NCBI GenBank assembly: GCA_016867725.1
Contig: VGIX01000004.1
Span: forward strand, 42,133-106,132
DNA: 64,000 nt
DNA from: Candidatus Effluviviaceae Genus I sp.
GTDB taxonomy: Bacteria > Joyebacterota > Joyebacteria > Joyebacterales > Joyebacteraceae
Reading direction: 5' to 3'
Positions 28,228-36,750 of this stretch are shown in pieces. Within the stretch, counting starts at the first letter, position 1, and each line of letters opens with the position of its first letter. The notes under the pieces were generated by a model. That model was not told the origin of the DNA. It saw only the letters and a list, made by a program, of their open reading frames with translations, and did no database searches. A program made the translations under genes and the position numbers.

Positions 28228-30252
28228 GTGGCATCCGACCGCAGACGGCTCTCGGTCGTCGACCGGCTCCTGGTCGGGGTGGGAGGTCTCGTCGGTCCGC
28301 TTGCGATCCGCGCGCTCGGGTCCACGTGGCGCATGACAACGCTCGGCGTCGAGCGCGTGCCGGCGGCGCGGAGGGCGGCGGGCTCGCTGGTCTTCGCGTT
28401 CTGGCATGGGACGCTGCTGCCGCTCGAGCACGCCAACCGCGGGCGCGGCGTCTGCGTCCTCTCGTCGTGGCACCGTGACGGCGAGCTCAGCGCGCGCGTC
28501 ATGGCGGGCCTCGGGTACCGCGTCGTGCGGGGCTCGACGAGCCGCGGCGGCGCGCGAGGGATCCAGATGCTCGTCCGGGCGGTCCGGGCCGGTCATGATG
28601 TCGCCGTCACCCCCGACGGTCCGCGAGGCCCGGCGCGCAGAGCGCAGGCCGGGGCGGTCTACGTGGCCGCGCGGAGCGGCGCGCCGGTCGTGCCGGTGGG
28701 GGTCGCGGCGAGCCGGGCGCTGCGCCTGGGGAGCTGGGACAGGTTCCTGGTGCCGCTTCCGTTCTCCCGCGTGGTGGTCGCGTATGGGGAGCCCCTCGCG
28801 TTCGATCCCGACGCGCCGGCGGAAGCGGGCGCGGCGGCCCTCGAGGCGGCCCTGGCGCGCGCCTCGGCCGAGGCCGAGGCCGCGCGCCGAGGGCCGCGCG
28901 TCCGCGCTTCGGGAACGCCCGCTTCGGGCGCGCGGTCGGTCCGCGCTTCGGCCGCTTCTTCGGCGGCATATCGCGCTTACCGGCTCGCGTCGTCCGCCGT
29001 CGGGTGGGCCGCCGCGCCCGTCCTGCGGTGTATCGGCGTGCCGCCGACGGAGAGGCGGGAGCGGCTGGGCGGAGTCCCGACAGCGGCGGCCGGGTGTCTG
29101 TGGGTGCACGCGGCGTCGGTGGGAGAGGTCGCGGCGGCCGAGCCTCTCGTGCGGGAGCTTCGAAGGAGCGAAGAGCGCGTGCTGCTCACCACGGTCACGC
29201 GGGGCGGTCGCAGGGCGGCCGCGAGGCTGGAGCCCCTCGGCGTTCTCGCGTCGTACGCGCCGCTCGACACCGTGGGCGCGGTGAGGCGCGCGCTCCGCAG
29301 AGCGCGCCCGCGCGCCATCCTGCTCGTTGAGACGGAGCTCTGGCCGAACCTCATCGTCGAGGCGGTCGCCGAGGGCGTGGCGGTCGGCGTCGTCAACGGC
29401 AGGATCTCCGATCGCAGCGCGCGGCGCTCCGCAAGCGCGTGGTCGCCGCTCAAGAAGCCCGCCGCGCTGCTCGCGCTGGCCGCGTGCCAGACCGGGCGAG
29501 ACGCGGACCGGTTCCGCGCCCTCGGCGTGAGGCCCGACCGCGCGGCCGTCACCGGAAACACGAAGTTCGAACGCGACGCCGCGCCCCTCAGCGAGGGCGA
29601 CCGCGAGCGCGTGCGCCGCTCGCTCGGGCTCCCCGAGGGCCCGGTGATCGTCTTCGGCAGCGTGCGGCCGCGCGAGGAGCGCGCCGTCGCGCGGGCGGCC
29701 GCGGAGGTCGCGCGAGCGAGCCCCGACGCCGTCCTTCTCGTGGCGCCACGCCATCTTGAGCGCGTCGGCGCGGTGGCTCGGGAACTCGAGAGGAACGGGC
29801 TGGCCGTTCGCCTGCGATCCCGGATGGATGGCCCCGAGGGCGCCGCGCGGGTGGTCGTGCTCGACACGACAGGCGAGCTTGCCGAGGCCTATGGCATCGG
29901 TGCGGCGGCGTTCGTGGGGGGGACGCTCGCTCCCTCCTACGGAGGTCACAACCCGCTGGAGCCGGCCGCGCTCGGCGTTCCCGTCGTCATCGGGCACCAC
30001 GTCGCCGGCTGCCGCGACAGCGCCGGCGCCCTCTCCGAGGCCGGGGCGGCCGTTGTCGTCAGGAGCGCCGCGCAGCTCTCGTCCGCGCTCGCGCGCTTCC
30101 TCAACGACCGACCGTTCAGAGACGCCGCGTCCAATGCCGCGATCTCGGTCGTTTCGTCCGGCGGGGGAGCGCTCGACCGGACGGTGGAGCTCCTCCGGAG
30201 CGCCGGCCTGCTCGGGTCACGCGTCGGAGGGCCGACCGGAGGTGGTCAGTGA
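28228..30252 (+). CDS. waaA: fusion of a DUF374-type lysophospholipid acyltransferase domain and Kdo transferase (WaaA)
   Basis: One uninterrupted 674-residue protein. Residues 1-225 match the DUF374/LPLAT family (LVFAFWHGTLLPLEHANR with catalytic His, SSWHRDGELSARVMAGLGY, VTPDGPRGPARRAQAGAVYV), which acylates lipid A precursors or other lipids. Residues 245-674 are a full WaaA/KdtA, which adds Kdo to lipid IVA: WVHAASVGEVAAAEPLVREL with the catalytic Glu, VETELWPNLI, NGRISDRSARRS, GNTKFERD and YGGHNPLEPAALGVPVVIG. The GTG at 28228 follows CGGAGG by seven bases. No ATG, GTG or TTG lies in frame in the linker around 28900-29000, so the second half cannot easily start alone. Both halves look catalytically complete. 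Confidence 0.9.
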   Translation: MASDRRRLSVVDRLLVGVGGLVGPLAIRALGSTWRMTTLGVERVPAARRAAGSLVFAFWHGTLLPLEHANRGRGVCVLSSWHRDGELSARVMAGLGYRVVRGSTSRGGARGIQMLVRAVRAGHDVAVTPDGPRGPARRAQAGAVYVAARSGAPVVPVGVAASRALRLGSWDRFLVPLPFSRVVVAYGEPLAFDPDAPAEAGAAALEAALARASAEAEAARRGPRVRASGTPASGARSVRASAASSAAYRAYRLASSAVGWAAAPVLRCIGVPPTERRERLGGVPTAAAGCLWVHAASVGEVAAAEPLVRELRRSEERVLLTTVTRGGRRAAARLEPLGVLASYAPLDTVGAVRRALRRARPRAILLVETELWPNLIVEAVAEGVAVGVVNGRISDRSARRSASAWSPLKKPAALLALAACQTGRDADRFRALGVRPDRAAVTGNTKFERDAAPLSEGDRERVRRSLGLPEGPVIVFGSVRPREERAVARAAAEVARASPDAVLLVAPRHLERVGAVARELERNGLAVRLRSRMDGPEGAARVVVLDTTGELAEAYGIGAAAFVGGTLAPSYGGHNPLEPAALGVPVVIGHHVAGCRDSAGALSEAGAAVVVRSAAQLSSALARFLNDRPFRDAASNAAISVVSSGGGALDRTVELLRSAGLLGSRVGGPTGGGQ

Positions 30253-31376
30253 ACGGGAGCGACCGGCTCATGGGCGCGCGCGAGTGGTGGAGCGCCGTTG
30301 CGCGGGGGCGGGTCAGGCCGAGCGGCGTCGGGGCGGCTCTCGAAGGCTGTCTCGTGGTGCTCTCCGTGCTCTACGGGATGGGCTCCGCGGTCTCACTCTG
30401 GGTGCGGTCGGCGCGGCCCGCGCGCGCGGGAGTGCCCGTCATCTCGGTGGGCAACCTCGTCGTCGGAGGCACGGGGAAGACCCCGCTCGTCGTCCACATC
30501 GCGAGGCTTCTCGCCGACGGCGGGCGGCGCGTCGCGGTGGTCAGCCGCGGGCACGGCCGGCGCTCGCGGGGCGTCCTCGTCGTCTCGCGCGGAGACGGTC
30601 CGATCGTCCCGTGGACGGAGGCGGGCGACGAGCCGTACCTCATCGCCTTGCTGACGAAGGGAGTCCCGGTGCTGGTGGCCGCGCGGCGGGCGGACGCTGC
30701 CCGCGCGGCGGTGGCGGACTGGGGCGCCGATGCTATACTCCTCGACGACGGCTTCCAGCACACGGCGCTCGCCAGGGACCTCGACATCGTCGCCGTGGAC
30801 GCGGGCTTCCCGCTCGGCAACGGGCACGCGCTTCCCGCCGGGGCGCTCAGGGAGCATCCGCTGGGGATCGGTCGGGCCGACCTCATCGTCGCGACGCGCT
30901 GTGACAGGGCGCGCGGCGGGGCGGGGCTCGTGGCCCGGACGCTCGGTCCGCTCGCTCCGCGCGCTCCGATCGTCGAGACGCGGATGGCGCCGTCGGAGCT
31001 CTGGGACGTGCGGAGCGGCGCGACCGTCGCCGCCGGCGAGCTGCGCGGCACGCCGGCGCTGGCGCTCTGCGGCATCGCGGACCCGGAGGGGTTCGCGGCG
31101 ACGGCGCGCGACGCGGGGCTGTCGGTCGTCGGCGAGATGGTCTACCCGGATCACCACGCGTACCGGAGCTCGGACCTTGCGGCCGTGGCCGAGCGCGCGC
31201 GAGAGATCGGGGCCGGCGTCATCGTCACGACCGAGAAGGACGCCGTGCGGCTGTCCGGCTGGTCGCCGCCCGCGCGCCTGATCGCGCTCGGGATCGAGCT
31301 CGAGGTGACCCGCGGGCGGGCGCTGCTCACGGAGGCGATCGAGAAGGCTCTCAGGTGGGGAGACGCGCATGGGTGA
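30249..31376 (+). CDS. lpxK: tetraacyldisaccharide 4'-kinase
   Basis: LpxK phosphorylates the 4' position of the lipid A disaccharide at the inner membrane. The 375-residue protein has an N-terminal membrane-associated helix (about 28-50), the P-loop in VGNLVVGGTGKTPLVVHIAR (about 67-86), the RGHGRRSRG segment, DAILLDDGFQHTALARDLDIV with the catalytic Asp/His, and the C-terminal Rossmann part (CGIADPEGFAATARDAG, VTTEKDAVRLSGW). The GTG overlaps the waaA stop (GTGA) and the gene overlaps nadA by eight bases. This is the last lipid A gene of the cluster. Confidence 0.95.
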   Translation: MNGSDRLMGAREWWSAVARGRVRPSGVGAALEGCLVVLSVLYGMGSAVSLWVRSARPARAGVPVISVGNLVVGGTGKTPLVVHIARLLADGGRRVAVVSRGHGRRSRGVLVVSRGDGPIVPWTEAGDEPYLIALLTKGVPVLVAARRADAARAAVADWGADAILLDDGFQHTALARDLDIVAVDAGFPLGNGHALPAGALREHPLGIGRADLIVATRCDRARGGAGLVARTLGPLAPRAPIVETRMAPSELWDVRSGATVAAGELRGTPALALCGIADPEGFAATARDAGLSVVGEMVYPDHHAYRSSDLAAVAERAREIGAGVIVTTEKDAVRLSGWSPPARLIALGIELEVTRGRALLTEAIEKALRWGDAHG

Positions 31377-32355
31377 TGGCAGACTCGGCGAGTTCGCCGG
31401 GCTCTCCCGCGAGGAGCTCCAGTCGGAGGTGCGGCGGCTCAAGGCCGAGCGCGGGGCGATCGTGCTCGCGCACAACTACCAGGTGCGCGAGGTGCAGGAG
31501 GTCGCCGACCGGCTGGGCGACTCGCTCAAGCTCGCCCGCGAGGCCGTGCGAACCGACGCGCGGCTCATCGTGCTCTGCGGCGTGATGTTCATGGCCGAGA
31601 GCGCGAAGATCCTGAATCCCGACAGGAAGGTGATCATCCCCGCGCTCACGGCCGGCTGCCCGATGGCCGACATGATCACCGTCGAGCAACTCCGGGGATT
31701 CAAGGCGGCGCACCCGGGCGTGCCCGTCGTCTGCTATGTCAACACGTCGGCCGCCGTGAAGGCGGAGAGCGATGTCTGCTGCACCTCGTCCAACGCCGTG
31801 ACGGTCGTGAACGCGCTCGACGCCGAGGCCGTCCTCTTCGTGCCGGACCGCAATCTCGCCGCGTACGTCGCCTCGAAGACCGACAAGACCGTCATCCCCT
31901 GGCGCGGCCACTGCTACGTTCACAATCAGTTCACGCCGGAGGACGTCGAGCTCGCCCGCCGCGAGCACCCGGGCGTTCCGATCGTCGTGCATCCCGAGTG
32001 CCCGCCCGAGGTCGTCGAGGCCGCGGACCACGTGGCGTCCACGGACGGCATGGTCAGGCTCGCCGCGACGCGCGACGAGCTCGTCGTCGGCACCGAGATC
32101 GGGCTCATCGACATGCTCAACCGCGTGAACCCATCGAAGCGCTTCCACGCTCTCTCGCCGTTCGCCGTGTGCAGGAACATGAAGGAGACCACGCTGCCGA
32201 AGCTCGTCCTCGCGCTTGAGCGGGAGCAGCACGAGGTGGTGGTGCCCGCCGGCGTGCTCGAGGGCGCCGGCGGCGCGCTCCGGCGGATGCTCGAGCTCTC
32301 CGGCGAGGAGCGCGCCGGGGGCGCCGTGCCCGGCACGGGGGGAGGCGCCGCATGA
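31369..32355 (+). CDS. nadA: quinolinate synthase A
   Basis: NadA condenses iminoaspartate with dihydroxyacetone phosphate to give quinolinate, using a [4Fe-4S] cluster. The 328-residue protein has VLAHNYQVREVQEVADRLGD, the conserved cysteines in LCGVMFMAESAKIL (about Cys70), SDVCCTSSNAV, HPECPPEV (about Cys211) and FAVCRNMKET (about Cys268). The triple repeat fold typical of NadA is visible. It overlaps lpxK and its stop overlaps the nadB start (ATGA). nadA-nadB coupling is standard; nadD lies 28 kb upstream and nadC is not in the window. Confidence 0.95.
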   Translation: MGDGRLGEFAGLSREELQSEVRRLKAERGAIVLAHNYQVREVQEVADRLGDSLKLAREAVRTDARLIVLCGVMFMAESAKILNPDRKVIIPALTAGCPMADMITVEQLRGFKAAHPGVPVVCYVNTSAAVKAESDVCCTSSNAVTVVNALDAEAVLFVPDRNLAAYVASKTDKTVIPWRGHCYVHNQFTPEDVELARREHPGVPIVVHPECPPEVVEAADHVASTDGMVRLAATRDELVVGTEIGLIDMLNRVNPSKRFHALSPFAVCRNMKETTLPKLVLALEREQHEVVVPAGVLEGAGGALRRMLELSGEERAGGAVPGTGGGAA

Positions 32356-33947
32356 GGACCGCCGAGTTCGTCGTGGTCGGCAGCGGCATCGCCGGCCTCA
32401 CCTTCGCCCTGTCGGTCGCGGACCGGGGGCGCGTCGTGATCGTCACGAAGAAGGGCGACGCCGAGACGGCGACGAACACGGCGCAGGGCGGCATCGCCGC
32501 CGTGATGGACGAGACCGACTCGTTCGAGAAGCACATCGAGGACACGCTCGTCGCGGGCGTCGGGCTCTGCAACCGCGAGGCGGTCGAGGTCGCGGTGCGC
32601 CGCGGGCCCGAGGCCGTGAGGAAGCTCGCGGCCTGGGGCGCGAGCTTCTCGACGGAAGAGGGGCGCGCGGAGGCTCCCGCCTTCGCTCTCGGCAGGGAGG
32701 GCGGCCACTCGGGGAGGCGCATCGTCCACGCGGCGGACATGACTGGCCGCGAGATCGAGCAGGCGCTGCTCGCGGCCGTCGAGCGCCATCCGGACATTGA
32801 GATCCTCGAGGACCACCTCGCCGTCGACCTCGCCGTCGCAGGTCCACCCGGCGCGCGACGGTGCGTCGGCGTGCACGTGCTCGACATCCGCGGGCAGGCC
32901 GTGGACACCATCGGCGGGTCCGTGACCGTGCTCGCAACCGGCGGGTGCGGGAAGGTCTACCTCTACACGACGAACCCGGACATCGCGACGGGCGACGGGG
33001 TGGCCATGGCGCTCAGGGCGGGCGTCCCGGTGCGCAACATGGAGTTCATCCAGTTCCACCCGACGTGCCTCTATCACCCGACCGTGAAGTCGTTCCTCAT
33101 CTCCGAGGCGGTGCGCGGGGAGGGGGCCGTGCTCACGACGCTGTCGGGACGGCGGATCATGGAGGGCGTCCATCCGCGGGCCGATCTGGCCCCCCGCGAC
33201 ATCGTGGCGCGGGCGATCGACAAGACGATGAAGACGACCGGGGACAAGCACGCGCTCCTCGACGCCACCGGCATCGGGGCCGAGCGCCTGAGGGCGCGCT
33301 TCCCGATGATCAGCGGGCGGCTCGCCGAGCTCGGCATCGACGTCGCCCGCGAGCCGATCCCCGTGGTCCCGGCCGCCCACTACCTGTGCGGCGGCGTCGC
33401 CGTGGACCTCGACGCGCGCACCGAGCTTCCGGGGCTCCTCGCGATGGGCGAGACGGCGCACACGGGGATGCACGGGGCCAATCGGCTGGCGAGCAACTCG
33501 CTCCTCGAGGCGGTCGTGTTCGGTGAGCGGGGCGCGCGCGCCGCGATCGAGGACGCCCGCTCGCTCGGGCGGCCGGGCGACGTGCCGGCCTGGAGCGGCG
33601 GGTCTCCCGGTGCGATGCCGGAGGGCGTCGTGATCGACCACAACTGGGACGTTGTCCGGCGGCTCATGTGGGACTATGTTGGCATCGTGCGGACCGAGAG
33701 GCGGCTCTCGCTCGCTCGCGAGAGGATGCTGTCCATCCGGAACGAGGTGAGCGGCTCCCTGGCCGCGCACCCACTGAGCGCCGACCTCATCGAACTCAGG
33801 AACATCTGCCTCGTGGGGGACCTCATCGTCCGAAGCGCCCTCGAGCGCAGGGAGTCGAGAGGGCTGCACTTCATCGAGGACTACCCCGACCGGGACGACG
33901 CGCGCTTCGCGCGGGACACGGTCGTGCGAGAAGGCCCCGTCGTGTGA
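32352..33947 (+). CDS. nadB: L-aspartate oxidase
   Basis: NadB is the FAD enzyme that oxidises aspartate to iminoaspartate for NadA. The 531-residue protein has the FAD-binding GSGIAGLTFALSVAD, TNTAQGGIAAVMDE, GGHSGRRIVHAADMTGREI, EFIQFHPTCLYHPT, SEAVRGEGAVL and GMHGANRLASNSLLEAVVFG, all characteristic of the fumarate reductase/aspartate oxidase flavoprotein family; NadB is favoured by position after nadA. The ATG follows GGAGGCGCC. It overlaps nadA by four bases. Nothing unusual. Confidence 0.94.
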   Translation: MRTAEFVVVGSGIAGLTFALSVADRGRVVIVTKKGDAETATNTAQGGIAAVMDETDSFEKHIEDTLVAGVGLCNREAVEVAVRRGPEAVRKLAAWGASFSTEEGRAEAPAFALGREGGHSGRRIVHAADMTGREIEQALLAAVERHPDIEILEDHLAVDLAVAGPPGARRCVGVHVLDIRGQAVDTIGGSVTVLATGGCGKVYLYTTNPDIATGDGVAMALRAGVPVRNMEFIQFHPTCLYHPTVKSFLISEAVRGEGAVLTTLSGRRIMEGVHPRADLAPRDIVARAIDKTMKTTGDKHALLDATGIGAERLRARFPMISGRLAELGIDVAREPIPVVPAAHYLCGGVAVDLDARTELPGLLAMGETAHTGMHGANRLASNSLLEAVVFGERGARAAIEDARSLGRPGDVPAWSGGSPGAMPEGVVIDHNWDVVRRLMWDYVGIVRTERRLSLARERMLSIRNEVSGSLAAHPLSADLIELRNICLVGDLIVRSALERRESRGLHFIEDYPDRDDARFARDTVVREGPVV

Positions 33948-33957
33948 GGGCACGGGC

Positions 33958-35517
33958 ATGCGGTTCGTGTGGGCTGTCGTTGCGCTGCTTCTGAGCGCGT
34001 GCGGTTGCTCCGGCGAAGGAGGCGATGGCGCCGTGAGAACGGAGAGAGCGGGCGCCGCGGGCGATGTGAGGAGACCCGCGGTCGCCGGGCAGTTCTACCC
34101 CGGGGACCCGGCAGCGCTGGCGCGCGACGTGGACCGCTATCTGGCGGCCGCGCCCGCTCCGGAGCTCGGCGGCGAGGTGGTGGCTCTCGTGTCCCCGCAC
34201 GCGGGGTACATGTACTCCGGGGCCGTGGCGGCCCACGGCTACGCGTGCGTCGCGGGCGCGGCGTACGACGCGGTCGTCGTGGTGGCGCCGTCCCACAGGG
34301 TGGCGTTCCGCGGCTCGTCGGTGTACGCCCGCGGCGCCTACGAGACCCCGCTCGGTCTCGTGCCCGTGGACGCGGAGCTCGCCGCCGCCATCCTCGACCC
34401 GGACGCGGGGATCGTCGACGAGCCCCGCGTGCACGTCAACGAGCACTCGCTCGAGGTCCAGATCCCCTTCCTCCAACGGGCACTCGGCGCGTTCAGGATC
34501 GTCCCCATCATGATGGGCGACCAGAGCGCGCCCGCCGTTCGCGCGCTGGGCGAGCGGATCGCGCGGGCCGTCGCGGGCGCAGGCGACCGGAAGGTCCTGC
34601 TCGTCGCCAGCACCGACCTCTCGCACTACCACGACCAGCAGACGGCGAAGGGCCTCGACGCGCGGGTGCTCGAGGCGATCGGCGCGTTCGACCCGGACCG
34701 CCTCGTCAGGCTGCTCGCGTCGGGCGACTGCGAGGCCTGCGGCGGCGGGCCGACGGCCGCGGTCATGGTGGCGGCGAGGAAGCTGGGCGCGACGGAGGCG
34801 CGCGTGCTCAGGTACGCGACGTCCGGGGACGTGACGGGCGACACGGGCCAGGTGGTGGGGTACGTCTCCGCGGTCCTCGTGCGGCCGGCCGCCGAGGCCG
34901 GGGAAGCTCCCGGCGGTTCGAACGAGTCGTCGGCCCGCGCCGCGCGCCCGGGCGGCGCGCTCCGCCCCGACGAGCGCCGCGCGCTCCTCGAGCTTGCGAG
35001 GAGCTCCATCGCGGCCGCGCTCGGGGAGAAGGTCTCCGCGGGTGTCCCGATATGCTCGGCCGTCCTCGATGAGAAGCGGGGAGCCTTCGTGACGCTCCAC
35101 AGGCACGGCAGGCTTCGGGGCTGCATCGGGTACGTCCGGGCGGTGAAGTCCCTGCGCGAGACCGTCGCCGAGATGGCGGTCCAGGCGGCGCTCCACGACC
35201 CGCGCTTCTCGCCGCTCTCGAAGGACGAACTGCCCGAAGTCGACATCGAGATCTCGGTCCTTTCGCCGCTCGAGGAGGTCGCCGACGTCTCGACGATCGA
35301 GGTAGGCACCCACGGGCTCGTGGTGCAGGACGGCGCCCGGAGCGGGCTCCTCCTTCCGCAGGTCGCCGTGGAGCAGGGGTGGGACCGCGAGACGTTCCTC
35401 GACCACACGTGTCTCAAGGCGGGGCTCCCCGCCGCGTCGTGGAAGCGGAAGGGCGTCGTGATCATGGCGTTCACGGCCGAGGTGTTCGGGGAACGCGATG
35501 CGGCGGAGGACGGCTGA
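33958..35517 (+). CDS. AmmeMemoRadiSam protein: fused Memo-like and AMMECR1 domains with a lipoprotein signal
   Basis: A 519-residue protein of two domains. Residues 30-310 are Memo-like (GQFYPGDPAALARDVDRYL, VSPHAGYMYSGAVAAHGYA, HSLEVQIPFLQRALG, STDLSHYHDQQTAKGLD, SGDCEACGGGPTAA), with His and Cys in the metal-site positions. Residues 335-515 are AMMECR1-like (LHRHGRLRGCIGYVRAVKSL, VQAALHDPRFSPLSKDEL, VDIEISVLSPLEEV). The N-terminus is unusual: hydrophobic residues 3-14 then LLSAC, a good lipobox (Cys15), predicting export and lipid anchoring. A 13-residue Ser/Ala/Arg-rich linker separates the domains. The radical SAM partner follows after one base. The biochemical role of this triad is not established. 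Confidence 0.88.
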   Translation: MRFVWAVVALLLSACGCSGEGGDGAVRTERAGAAGDVRRPAVAGQFYPGDPAALARDVDRYLAAAPAPELGGEVVALVSPHAGYMYSGAVAAHGYACVAGAAYDAVVVVAPSHRVAFRGSSVYARGAYETPLGLVPVDAELAAAILDPDAGIVDEPRVHVNEHSLEVQIPFLQRALGAFRIVPIMMGDQSAPAVRALGERIARAVAGAGDRKVLLVASTDLSHYHDQQTAKGLDARVLEAIGAFDPDRLVRLLASGDCEACGGGPTAAVMVAARKLGATEARVLRYATSGDVTGDTGQVVGYVSAVLVRPAAEAGEAPGGSNESSARAARPGGALRPDERRALLELARSSIAAALGEKVSAGVPICSAVLDEKRGAFVTLHRHGRLRGCIGYVRAVKSLRETVAEMAVQAALHDPRFSPLSKDELPEVDIEISVLSPLEEVADVSTIEVGTHGLVVQDGARSGLLLPQVAVEQGWDRETFLDHTCLKAGLPAASWKRKGVVIMAFTAEVFGERDAAEDG

Positions 35518-35518
35518 G

Positions 35519-36649
35519 ATGGCTCCCCGAGCCGGCGGGCGGCGCCTCCCGCTCGCGCTCCTGGTCTTGCTGGTCGTGGGGAACGCCGCGGCGTGGCGCG
35601 CGGCGGACGGCGCGGCGCGGCAAGCCAGGGGGTACGTCGAGCCGAACGTGGCGCTGCACTGGGAGAGGCTCGACGGCAACCGCGTGCGCTGCCTTCTCTG
35701 CCCGAGGACGTGCACGGTGTCGCCGGGCGGCAGGGGCGCCTGCGGCGTCCGAGAGAACCGAGGCGGCACCTACTACACGCTCGTCTACGGCAACCCGTGC
35801 GCGGTGCACGTCGATCCCATCGAGAAGAAGCCGCTCTACCACTACCTTCCCGCGACGAAGTCGTTCTCCATCGCGACGGCCGGCTGCAACCTCGAGTGCA
35901 GGTTCTGCCAGAACTGGCAGATCTCCCAGTCGAGGCCGGAGGACCTCGTCAACCAGCGGATGTCCCCCGAGGACGTCGTCGAAGCGGCGCTGGCGAGCGG
36001 GAGTCGCACCGTCGCCTACACGTACTCCGAGCCGACGGTCTTCTACGAGTACATGCTGGACTGCGCGAAGCTCGCTCACGAGCGCGGCCTGAGGAACGTG
36101 TACCACTCGAACGGGTTCATCAACGCAGAGCCGCTCCGCGAGCTGTGCAAGCACATGGACGCGGCGAACATCGACCTCAAGGGCTTCACGGACGAGTACT
36201 ACCGGGACATGGCCGGAGGTTCGCTCGCGCCCGTCCTGCGGTCTCTCAAGATCCTCAGGGAAGAGGGCGTGCACCTCGAGATCACGACGCTTCTCGTCCC
36301 GGGCGGGAACGACGATCCCGGCGACCTCCGGAGGATGTGCCGGTGGATCCGCGAGAACCTCGGACCGGCGACGCCCCTTCACTTCTCGCGGTTCCATCCG
36401 CAGTACAAGCTGACGAACGTGCCGCCGACGCCCGTGGAACGGCTGGAGCTCGCGAGGCGGATCGCCATGGAGGAAGGCCTCGAGTTCGTGTACATCGGCA
36501 ACGTCCCGGGACACGAGGCCAACAGCACGTACTGCCCGGGGTGCGGGGAGCGGGTGATCGGCCGCATAGGCTACTCCGTCGACGCGGCGGGGCTTCGGGG
36601 CGGCGTGTGCCAGCGCTGCGGGACGGTCCTCCCCGGCGTGTGGGAGTGA
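35519..36649 (+). CDS. AmmeMemoRadiSam system radical SAM enzyme with N-terminal hydrophobic segment
   Basis: A 376-residue radical SAM protein. The cluster-binding motif is CNLECRFCQNW (Cys123, 127, 130). A Cys-rich N-terminal region precedes it (CLLCPRTCTVSPGGRGACG), and the C-terminus ends with a CPGCG/CQRCG zinc-ribbon-like pair. Core segments include AYTYSEPTVFYEYMLDCAK, LRNVYHSNGFINAEPLRELC and NIDLKGFTDEYYRDMAGGS, typical of the Memo/AMMECR1-linked family. The start at 35519 follows GGAGG by nine bases; a GTG-independent ATG at 35498 overlaps the previous gene and is less likely. Residues 7-27 (GRRLPLALLVLLVVGNAAAW) look like a signal or membrane anchor with twin Arg, odd for an iron-sulfur enzyme. 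Substrate unknown. Confidence 0.9.
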   Translation: MAPRAGGRRLPLALLVLLVVGNAAAWRAADGAARQARGYVEPNVALHWERLDGNRVRCLLCPRTCTVSPGGRGACGVRENRGGTYYTLVYGNPCAVHVDPIEKKPLYHYLPATKSFSIATAGCNLECRFCQNWQISQSRPEDLVNQRMSPEDVVEAALASGSRTVAYTYSEPTVFYEYMLDCAKLAHERGLRNVYHSNGFINAEPLRELCKHMDAANIDLKGFTDEYYRDMAGGSLAPVLRSLKILREEGVHLEITTLLVPGGNDDPGDLRRMCRWIRENLGPATPLHFSRFHPQYKLTNVPPTPVERLELARRIAMEEGLEFVYIGNVPGHEANSTYCPGCGERVIGRIGYSVDAAGLRGGVCQRCGTVLPGVWE

Positions 36650-36658
36650 TGCGGCGTG

Positions 36659-36687
36659 TTGACAGCGGCGCCCGGATGACGTAGGCT
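36659..36687 (+). promoter_or_regulatory. predicted sigma70-type promoter for the beta-helix gene
   Basis: A consensus TTGACA at 36659-36664 and TAGGCT at 36682-36687 are 17 bases apart. It lies ten bases after the radical SAM stop codon and about 64 bases before the next start, which fits an independent transcription unit. The predicted transcript begins at about 36694, at the base of the leader hairpin. Confidence 0.65.
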
Positions 36688-36692
36688 CTTGC

Positions 36693-36733
36693 CAGGGTCT
36701 GCCGGCGAAGGGCCGGCGTCCCCGCGACCCCTG
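36693..36733 (+). other. nested hairpin in the 5' leader of the beta-helix gene
   Basis: CAGGGTC (36693-36699) can pair with GACCC-CTG (36726-36733) with one bulged C, enclosing an inner stem of GCCGGC (36701-36706) and GCCGGC (36712-36717). The structure would start at the first bases of the transcript from the promoter above and end shortly before GAGGAGG. It could stabilise the mRNA 5' end. No known riboswitch consensus is recognised. Confidence 0.45.
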
Positions 36734-36750
36734 CGGCTCACGAGGAGGAT

